Origin: Francisellaceae bacterium
Lineage (GTDB): Bacteria; Pseudomonadota; Gammaproteobacteria; Berkiellales; Berkiellaceae
Reading direction: 5' to 3'
Assembly: GCA_023266415.1 (NCBI GenBank)
Contig: JAHFQG010000026.1
Coordinates: forward strand, 5,291 to 11,983
Length of the DNA: 6,693 nucleotides
The notes under the pieces are model-generated. The model was not told the DNA's origin, did no database searches, and saw nothing but the letters and a program-made list of their open reading frames with translations. The position numbers were made by a program, and so were the translations under genes. Shown piece by piece: positions 1-4,938 of the stretch (the stretch's first letter is position 1; every line of letters begins with the position of its first letter).

Positions 1-239
1 GCCCCTTTTACAAAATGGGCGATCACTTCCTGTGCCTTCACCGTTGCGCCAGTATTTTGCACAATACTTTCCAGCACGCCGTCTTCGGGGGCGACCACTT
101 CTAACACCACTTTATCGGTTTCGATGTCTACTAAGGGTTCATCGCGTTTGACAAATTCACCCACTTTTTTATGCCAGGTGGCCACGATGGCATCGGCAAC
201 AGATTCGGGCAATACAGGTACTTTAATATCGATACTCAT
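1..239 (-). CDS. sucB: Dihydrolipoyllysine succinyltransferase, E2 of 2-oxoglutarate dehydrogenase (N-terminal part)
   Basis: This is the E2 core enzyme of the cytoplasmic 2-oxoglutarate dehydrogenase complex, which passes the succinyl group from E1 to CoA through a swinging lipoyl arm. Only the first 79 codons are inside the window; the gene runs off the left edge. My translation begins MSIDIKVPVLPESVADA and contains the lipoyl-domain signature ETDKVVLEV, with the lipoylated lysine at about residue 43. The preceding stretch ATWHKKVGEFV is also typical of SucB. The ATG at 239 is supported by an AGAAGGA Shine-Dalgarno sequence (254-248), 8 nt upstream. It overlaps the TGA that would end intact sucA as ATGA, the usual translationally coupled sucA-sucB arrangement. 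The catalytic domain is not visible. Pyruvate dehydrogenase E2 is a less likely alternative, given the sequence and the sucA neighbour. Confidence 0.93.
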   Translation of the reverse strand, partial: MSIDIKVPVLPESVADAIVATWHKKVGEFVKRDEPLVDIETDKVVLEVVAPEDGVLESIVQNTGATVKAQEVIAHFVKG

Positions 240-3015
240 TGTGTGGGTCCTTCTGAATCGAGGGCTTGGTTAACCAGAGTGATTTGTTGTTCTTGGTGAT
301 CGTGTGCGTATCCTGCGGCAGGGGAGGCAGAGGCAGGTCGACCGGCATATTGGAATTGCTGGGTGGTAAGACAGGCTCGCATATGATGTTGGGATGCATA
401 CCAAGCGCCCTGATTTTGAGGTTCTTCTTGGCACCATACCACCTCTTTGACCTTTGGATAGGTAGCCAGCAGCTTTTCCAGCTCAGGCTCTGGGAAGGGG
501 TACAGTTGTTCGATACGCACGATGGCCACGTTGGTAAGTCGTAGTAGACTTTTCCGCTGCAGAGCACCATGCGGGTAACTTCCTTTGGTTTGACGAAGTG
601 ATCATCCAAAATAGGTTCAAACTGACCAGAAGTTAGCTCTTCTAATGAAGACACGGCATCTTTGTGACGTAGCAAGCTCTTGGGACTCATGACCACCAAC
701 GGACGGCGGATGTTACGCAACATTTGGCGCCGAAGCATATGAAACACTTGAGCGGGCGTGCTGGGCACGCACACTTGAATGTTATGTTCGGCACATAACT
801 GTAAATACCGTTCTAGACGGGCAGAGGAATGTTCAGGGCCTTGACCTTCGTAGCCGTGCGGAAGCAGCATCACGAGGCCACAGAGACGGCCCCATTTTTG
901 CTCACCTGAGCTGATAAATTGGTCGATAACCACTTGGGCGCCATTGGCGAAATCTCCGAATTGGGCTTCCCAGATCACCAACGCGGTGGGGGTTGTGGAG
1001 GCATAGCCGTATTCAAACGCTAAAACTGCTTCTTCGGACAAAAGGGAGTCAATAATAGTGAAGTTGGCTTCTGGATCCACGGTAGACAATGCAACATATT
1101 TTTTGCCGGTTTTTTGGCAGTGCAGCACAGCATGGCGATGAAAGAAAGTGCCTCGTCCGGTGTCTTGACCTGAAATGCGTACGTCAAATTTTTGCTGCAA
1201 GAGCCCTGCATAAGCCATATTTTCGGCAAAACCCCAATCGCAGGGTATTTTGCCCTCGGCCATTTGCGTTCGATCATCGATGATTTTGGCCACACGCGGG
1301 TGTAAAACAAACCCTTGGGGTATCGTAGTTAGAATACCTGCCAGAGCTTGGGCATTGGCTGGACTCAATGCCGTATTGATCTGAGCACGCCAATCGGTTT
1401 CGCGGTACGGGGCCCAATTGACGGTGCCTTCAAAAACAGCATCAAGGATAATATGGGGTGCGACACAATCTCCTTTATCGAGCAAATTGCGGTTTTGCCG
1501 CACCAAACCTTCTACTTCCTCCGCCGTCAAAACTTTCTTATCAACCAACTGTTTGCCATATAGTTCTCGAACTGTGGGATGTTGACGGATTTTTTGGTAC
1601 ATTAGGGGTTGGGTGGCAGCCGGTTCATCGGCTTCGTTATGGCCGTGTCGGCGGTAGCAAACCAGATCTATCACCACATCTTTTTGGAAGGTCATTTTGT
1701 AGTCGAGAGCCAGTTGGGTGACCCATAATACAGCTTCTGGCTCATCGGCGTTCACATGAAAAATGGGGGCTTGGATGACTTTGGCCACATCGGAGCAATA
1801 GAGGGTAGAGCGGGCGTCTTCTGGATCGCTGGTGGTAAACCCGACTTGGTTGTTGATGATGATATGAACTGTGCCTCCGACTCCGTATCCATGGGTTTGG
1901 GACATATTGAAAGTTTCCATGACCACCCCCTGGCCGGAAAAAGAGGCATCGCCATGTACGGCGATGGGCAACACGAGGGATTTGTGGGTATCTTTCATAC
2001 GTTGTTCGCGAGCACGGACAGAGCCCATGACCACGGGAGTAACGATTTCTAAGTGGGAGGGATTAAAAGCCAAGGAGAGATGAACGGGCCCTTGGGAAGT
2101 TGTGACATCAGCGGAAAATCCTTGGTGGTATTTAACATCGCCAGAGGATTGGCCATTACCTTGTTCATGGTCGTGATGGCCTTCAAATTCGGCAAACAAA
2201 TCGGCCGGACGTTTTCCGAAGGTATTGACTAATACATTGAGGCGGCCTCGATGGGCCATGCCAATCACGGCCTCTTTGATACCTTTGGCGCCGCCTCGTT
2301 GAATGAGTTCGTCCAAAATAATGAGATATGCGTCACCACCTTCGATGCCAAATCGTTTGGCACCGGGGTATTTTGTGCCCAAGTAACGTTCCAAGCCTTC
2401 GGCGTCATTTACCAATGAGAGTAAGCGTTTTTGAGTTTCTGGGGTGATGAGAGGACGAACACCTTCCACACGTTCTTGTATGAAGTCACGTTCTTGTTTG
2501 GAGACAATATGGAGGTATTCGGTGGCGACGGGGCCGCAATAGGCTTGTTTAAGGGCGGTTTCCAAAGCACCCAAGGTCATTTGTTGGATGGGCGCAATGA
2601 AGTCACCCACATCAACGATTGTGTCGCGATCGGCTTCGGTGAATCCGTGATAATCGAGGGTAAGCTCGCTGATAACAGGGATTTCATAAAATGGGAGGGG
2701 GTTGATGGTGGCCAAACGGTGGCCTTGTAAACGATAGGCCTGAATGAGTTGTTGAACCCGCATTTGGTAGCCATCGCTACCACTTATGTGGCTAAACAGA
2801 TGTTTTTTTGAAAAATCTAAGAAAGACTGCTGGATGGTCCGGTGGGAAACTTCCTGAGCACTGACTGACGGGAGGGTATCGAAATATTGACGCCACTCGG
2901 GAGGCACTTGGGTTGAATCTTCTAAATAGTCTTCATATAATTCTTCTAGGTAAGCGGAATTGCCCCCATCCAGTATAGATGATTGCCAGAACATTTGCAT
3001 GGTTATTGTTGTCAT
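223..3015 (-). CDS. sucA: 2-oxoglutarate dehydrogenase E1 component, frameshifted near the C-terminus
   Basis: SucA is the thiamine-diphosphate-dependent E1 that decarboxylates 2-oxoglutarate in the TCA cycle and succinylates the lipoyl arm of SucB. As read, the frame gives 930 residues from the ATG at 3015. Residues 1-827 follow the SucA family throughout: N-terminal E2-binding type segment (SAYLEELYEDYLEDS, about 20-34), GMAHRGRLNVL (about 252-262), ThDP/Mg region GDASFSGQG (about 355) and INNQVGFTTS (about 387-396), then GDFANGAQVVIDQF and LLPHGYEGQGPEHSSARLER in the transketolase-like half. After GKVYYDL (residue 827, about position 535) homology stops. The last ~103 residues are unrelated and the frame ends at 223, inside sucB. 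The genuine C-terminus continues in another frame (236-538). ATG 3015 is preferred over an upstream TTG at 3039 because AGGAGG (3033-3028) lies between them. Whether the protein is functional is doubtful; a sequencing or assembly error is the alternative. Confidence 0.9.
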   Translation of the reverse strand: MTTITMQMFWQSSILDGGNSAYLEELYEDYLEDSTQVPPEWRQYFDTLPSVSAQEVSHRTIQQSFLDFSKKHLFSHISGSDGYQMRVQQLIQAYRLQGHRLATINPLPFYEIPVISELTLDYHGFTEADRDTIVDVGDFIAPIQQMTLGALETALKQAYCGPVATEYLHIVSKQERDFIQERVEGVRPLITPETQKRLLSLVNDAEGLERYLGTKYPGAKRFGIEGGDAYLIILDELIQRGGAKGIKEAVIGMAHRGRLNVLVNTFGKRPADLFAEFEGHHDHEQGNGQSSGDVKYHQGFSADVTTSQGPVHLSLAFNPSHLEIVTPVVMGSVRAREQRMKDTHKSLVLPIAVHGDASFSGQGVVMETFNMSQTHGYGVGGTVHIIINNQVGFTTSDPEDARSTLYCSDVAKVIQAPIFHVNADEPEAVLWVTQLALDYKMTFQKDVVIDLVCYRRHGHNEADEPAATQPLMYQKIRQHPTVRELYGKQLVDKKVLTAEEVEGLVRQNRNLLDKGDCVAPHIILDAVFEGTVNWAPYRETDWRAQINTALSPANAQALAGILTTIPQGFVLHPRVAKIIDDRTQMAEGKIPCDWGFAENMAYAGLLQQKFDVRISGQDTGRGTFFHRHAVLHCQKTGKKYVALSTVDPEANFTIIDSLLSEEAVLAFEYGYASTTPTALVIWEAQFGDFANGAQVVIDQFISSGEQKWGRLCGLVMLLPHGYEGQGPEHSSARLERYLQLCAEHNIQVCVPSTPAQVFHMLRRQMLRNIRRPLVVMSPKSLLRHKDAVSSLEELTSGQFEPILDDHFVKPKEVTRMVLCSGKVYYDLPTWPSCVSNNCTPSQSLSWKSCWLPIQRSKRWYGAKKNLKIRALGMHPNIICEPVLPPSNSNMPVDLPLPPLPQDTHTITKNNKSLWLTKPSIQKDPHNEYRY
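236..538 (-). pseudogene. sucA: Displaced C-terminal end of sucA, out of frame with the main body
   Basis: From about 538 down to the TGA at 238-236 this frame encodes the conserved end of SucA: VAIVRIEQLYPFPEPELEK, then VVWCQEEPQNQGAWYASQHH and YAGRPASASPAAGY. It is roughly 100 residues long and has no start region of its own. The frame is open upstream only to a TGA near 603, so it overlaps the main sucA frame for about 70 nt. Family knowledge: E. coli SucA has YYDL, then 11 residues (LEQRRKNNQHD), then VAIVRIEQ. Here only 5 nt separate the TTA (Leu827) codon from the GTG of VAIVR. The linker is therefore about 28 nt shorter than in E. coli, which is not a multiple of three. That fits a small deletion better than a single-base error, unless the ancestral linker was already short. 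The stop overlaps the sucB start as ATGA. Confidence 0.85.
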
Positions 3016-3027
3016 TGTATGCTTAAT

Positions 3028-3033
3028 CCTCCT
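3028..3033 (-). promoter_or_regulatory. Shine-Dalgarno sequence of sucA
   Basis: A perfect AGGAGG lies 12 nt upstream of the ATG at 3015. The spacing is longer than the common 5-9 nt, but no start codon lies closer. In-frame ATGs at 3000 and 2994 are further away. The site decides against the upstream TTG at 3039, which would place the AGGAGG inside the coding region. Confidence 0.75.
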
Positions 3034-3046
3034 AAACAACGATCAT

Positions 3047-3066
3047 GGGTTCAGCATGCTGAACCC
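3047..3066. promoter_or_regulatory. Perfect 20-bp palindrome in the sucA leader (operator or hairpin)
   Basis: The half-site GGGTTCAGCA is followed immediately by its exact complement, giving 20 bp of perfect two-fold symmetry. As RNA it can form an 8-bp stem with a CATG loop. It sits 31 nt upstream of the sucA ATG, 13 nt upstream of the AGGAGG and downstream of the candidate promoter. It would thus lie in the untranslated leader. On the minus strand no U-run follows, so it does not look like a terminator for argS. On the plus strand a T-rich run (TTTCTTTCTT) follows, but no plus-strand gene ends here. A dimeric repressor site or leader hairpin is possible; the regulator is unknown. Confidence 0.6.
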
Positions 3067-3070
3067 TTTC

Positions 3071-3085
3071 TTTCTTATAAAGAAA
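3071..3085. promoter_or_regulatory. AT-rich dyad TTTCTT-ATA-AAGAAA beside the 20-bp palindrome
   Basis: Six-base arms flank a 3-nt centre, only 4 nt from the larger palindrome. Its middle, read on the minus strand, gives TATAAG, a weak -10-like element, but no acceptable -35 is seen at the right distance. It may be part of the same regulatory region or simply chance in AT-rich DNA. Confidence 0.3.
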
Positions 3086-3113
3086 TCTAACTCTATTAAA
3101 ATACGGCCGGGTT

Positions 3114-3143
3114 ATTATACCTACATTCTCTCTGGGCATTCAA
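3114..3143 (-). promoter_or_regulatory. Candidate sigma-70 promoter for sucAB
   Basis: A perfect -10 hexamer TATAAT (3119-3114) lies directly after the argS stop codon. TTGAAT (3143-3138) is 18 nt upstream, inside the last argS codons, and matches the -35 consensus at four of six bases. Transcription would begin near 3107, giving a leader of about 90 nt that contains the 20-bp palindrome. This would allow sucAB to be expressed separately from purL-argS. It is judged from sequence alone. Confidence 0.5.
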
Positions 3144-4938
3144 TCCCTAATAATCCCAACCCTCGTGTTAAAACAGACAAAGTAAACTGACATAACTGTA
3201 GCCGAAACAGGCGTTCTGGTTCAGGGGCTTTGAGAATGGGTAGGGCATCGTAAAAAGTGGTAAACGTTTGGGCGAGGGTAAACACATAAGTCGTTAAAAG
3301 ATGCGGTTCTTGAGTTTGGAGCATTCTATCTAAAATTTCGGGAAATTCAGATAGCTTTTTAACTAAATTAAATTCGAGAGACTGGACCCCAGCCTGCGCT
3401 GGGGTGACGTGGCCTTGCTGGACCCCAGCCTGCGCTAATGTCATACCAGCGGAAGCTGGTATCCAGTCCGTATTAGACTGGACCCCAGCCTGCGCTGGGG
3501 TGACATAACCTTGCTGGACCCCAGCCTGCGCCTTGTGCAACAAAGACCGTAATCGCACCACCGCATATTGTAAATAGGGGGCTGTATTACCGTCGAAGGA
3601 TAATAATCTGTCCCAATCAAACACATAGTCGTTGCGACGGTCATTGTGTAAATCGGCGTATTTGAGGGCCCCTATCCCCACCTGTTCAGCCAATTTTTGG
3701 CGATCTGCTTCAGAGATATCCGGATTTTTGGTCATAATCAGGGTTTCTGCTCGTTTGACCGCTTCATCCAGCAAATCGGATAACCGGACGGTACCCCCTT
3801 CTCGGGTTTTGAAAGGTTTGTTGTCTTTACCCAAAATGGTGCCAAATGCTACGTGGATTGCCCTTCCCTCCTCCAGCCAATGCGCTTTTTGCGCTGCCGC
3901 AAAGAACATTTTGAAATGATCTCCCTGACGGACATCCACCACATACAATAAACGATCGGCTTTGAGGGTATTGAACCGATAATACAGAGCCGCCAAATCG
4001 GTGGTGGCGTATAAAAATCCCCCATCCGTTTTTTGTAAGATCAGGGGGATTGGCTTGCCTTCTCGTTCAAAGCCGGGCAGAAAAATACAAACGGCGCCTG
4101 CATCTTCCGTCGTTAATCCTAAATTTTTGAGATTATCCACGGTGTCTTTTAAAACGGGATTATAGGCGCTTTCTGGTCGTAGGTCAGCCTCCGTTAATAA
4201 CACCCCCAAACGGCGATAGACGGCGTTAAAATGTCGCATAGATTCTTGGGTGAGCGATTGCCAAATACGTACTGTCAGTGCATCTCCCTGTTGTAGCAAC
4301 ACCACCCGTTTTCGAGCCCGCTCTTTAAAGTCAGGATCTTTGTCATCGCGCTGTTTGGCCGCCTGATAGAGGGCATTTAAATCGCTGATGTGGGTCAAAA
4401 CCAGGGGATCGGGTTGGGTATCTATCAAGTGCTCGATAAGCATGCCGAATTGAGTCCCCCAATCGCCCAAATGGTTTTGGGCAATGACAGTATGCCCCAT
4501 AAATGTATACACGCGACGCAGGGTATCGCCAATCACGGTGGACCGCAAATGCCCCACATGCATTTCTTTGGCTACGTTGGGGGAAGAGTAATCAATGACA
4601 ATCCGCTCGGGGGTAAGGAGATCTGGCACACCATACTCTGACCGCGCTGCATCCTGCATTACGGCGGCCGTGTACGTGACAGGATTTAAGAAAAAGTTTA
4701 AAAAGCCCCCTTCTGCCACCACTCGGTCGAATTCGGTGTTTTTCAAAGAAAGCTGGTTAACTAATTCGTTCGCGATAGCCGCTGGCGATTTTTTGAGTTT
4801 TTTGGATAACACAAAAACAGGTACCGCCCAATCTCCTTTATCCGGAGAAGGAGGCGTTTCTATCTTCATGACTGTTCCCTCAAAATGGGAAGCAAGTAAC
4901 GTGCGTAACGTTTTTTTAGCGGACGAAATTGCGTACAT
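3121..4938 (-). CDS. argS: Arginyl-tRNA synthetase with an in-frame repeat insertion
   Basis: This class I aminoacyl-tRNA synthetase charges tRNA-Arg with arginine in the cytoplasm. From the ATG at 4938 it has 605 residues, against 577 in E. coli. Visible parts: the N-terminal tRNA D-loop recognition domain (about 1-105); the SPNVAKEMHVGHLRST block with the HIGH-like HVGH at about 127-130; NHLGDWGTQFGMLIEHL; KTDGGFLYATTDLAALYYR; and DNKPFKTREGGTVRLSDLLDEA, which occupies the KMSKS position. The anticodon-binding domain then runs from NTAPYLQYAVVRLRSLLHK to the conserved ending GIECPERM. About residues 470-520 are a repeat-derived insertion rich in QAGVQ, in the loop after LLHKA, where E. coli has a linker of ~19 residues. 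The frame stays open, so the gene is probably functional. A TTG at 4944 is the only alternative start nearby; ATG with a GAGG 10 nt upstream is preferred. The start overlaps the purL end by 23 nt, which suggests co-transcription. Confidence 0.95.
   Translation of the reverse strand: MYAISSAKKTLRTLLASHFEGTVMKIETPPSPDKGDWAVPVFVLSKKLKKSPAAIANELVNQLSLKNTEFDRVVAEGGFLNFFLNPVTYTAAVMQDAARSEYGVPDLLTPERIVIDYSSPNVAKEMHVGHLRSTVIGDTLRRVYTFMGHTVIAQNHLGDWGTQFGMLIEHLIDTQPDPLVLTHISDLNALYQAAKQRDDKDPDFKERARKRVVLLQQGDALTVRIWQSLTQESMRHFNAVYRRLGVLLTEADLRPESAYNPVLKDTVDNLKNLGLTTEDAGAVCIFLPGFEREGKPIPLILQKTDGGFLYATTDLAALYYRFNTLKADRLLYVVDVRQGDHFKMFFAAAQKAHWLEEGRAIHVAFGTILGKDNKPFKTREGGTVRLSDLLDEAVKRAETLIMTKNPDISEADRQKLAEQVGIGALKYADLHNDRRNDYVFDWDRLLSFDGNTAPYLQYAVVRLRSLLHKAQAGVQQGYVTPAQAGVQSNTDWIPASAGMTLAQAGVQQGHVTPAQAGVQSLEFNLVKKLSEFPEILDRMLQTQEPHLLTTYVFTLAQTFTTFYDALPILKAPEPERLFRLQLCQFTLSVLTRGLGLLGIECPERM
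3382..3435. repeat. 54-nt direct repeat, copy 1
   Basis: This consists of one full hairpin element, a short CCTTG spacer region and a half element. It matches copy 2 (3478-3531) at 51 of 54 positions by my alignment. The three differences are G here and A there, at 3409, 3411 and 3412. On the argS strand they change one codon silently (Gly) and His to Tyr. Confidence 0.88.
3439..3466. repeat. Inverted 28-nt member of the palindromic family
   Basis: Read on the minus strand it begins CTGGATACCAGC and ends GCTGGTATGACA. It aligns over all 28 nt with the plus-strand element at 3478-3505. Its arms ATACCAGC (3443-3450) and GCTGGTAT (3455-3462) pair perfectly around a GGAA loop. It encodes the WIPASAGMT peptide of ArgS. 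Confidence 0.85.
3478..3531. repeat. 54-nt direct repeat, copy 2
   Basis: This is the second copy of the full-plus-half element unit, 96 nt from copy 1. Its hairpin arms are 3483-3489 and 3494-3500 around CTGC. Its far end (3531) marks the upstream edge of the insertion in argS, directly after the codons for LLHK. Confidence 0.88.

Larger units (their letters stand above)
3382..3531. repeat. Cluster of palindromic repeat elements translated inside argS
   Basis: Four direct copies of CTGGACCCCAGCCTGCGC start at 3382, 3418, 3478 and 3514 (spacings 36, 60, 36 nt, all multiples of three). The first and third continue into complete hairpins (CCCCAGC-CTGC-GCTGGGG). The second and fourth are half elements. 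An inverted, diverged member lies between the second and third. On the argS strand the block encodes ~50 residues with repeated QAGVQ and one WIPASAGMT, without a stop. Peptides of this kind are known to me as products of dispersed palindromic repeats in several proteobacterial genomes. Rickettsia palindromic elements are the best described case of repeats inserted in frame into working genes; whether this family is related to them is unknown. Confidence 0.9.

Noticed and set aside
527..603. Programmed -1 ribosomal frameshifting as the explanation for the split sucA
   Set aside because: No slippery heptamer of the X XXY YYZ type is in frame in the overlap. GGAAAAG is present but in the wrong phase. 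The missing linker length points to a deletion, and programmed shifting is not known to me for sucA.
1756..2730. Plus-strand open frames of 98-99 codons (1756-2052, 2431-2730)
   Set aside because: They lie opposite well-conserved sucA coding sequence and look like antisense shadows with no family resemblance.
3015..3039. TTG start for sucA at 3039
   Set aside because: It would put the AGGAGG inside the coding region and add eight residues unlike the family's N-terminus.
3047..3076. Rho-independent terminator
   Set aside because: The hairpin is followed by a T-rich run only on the plus strand, where no gene ends. On the minus strand, the direction of argS, the following bases are CATGATC.
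2960..3190. Plus-strand open frame spanning the argS-sucA gap
   Set aside because: It would be a 76-residue product crossing the sucA start, the palindrome and the argS end. No Shine-Dalgarno site or family resemblance is seen.
3382..3531. CRISPR-like array
   Set aside because: The repeats are palindromic, partly truncated and inverted. The gaps between 18-nt repeats are short (18 or 42 nt) and contain family sequence rather than unique spacers, and the block is part of the argS frame.
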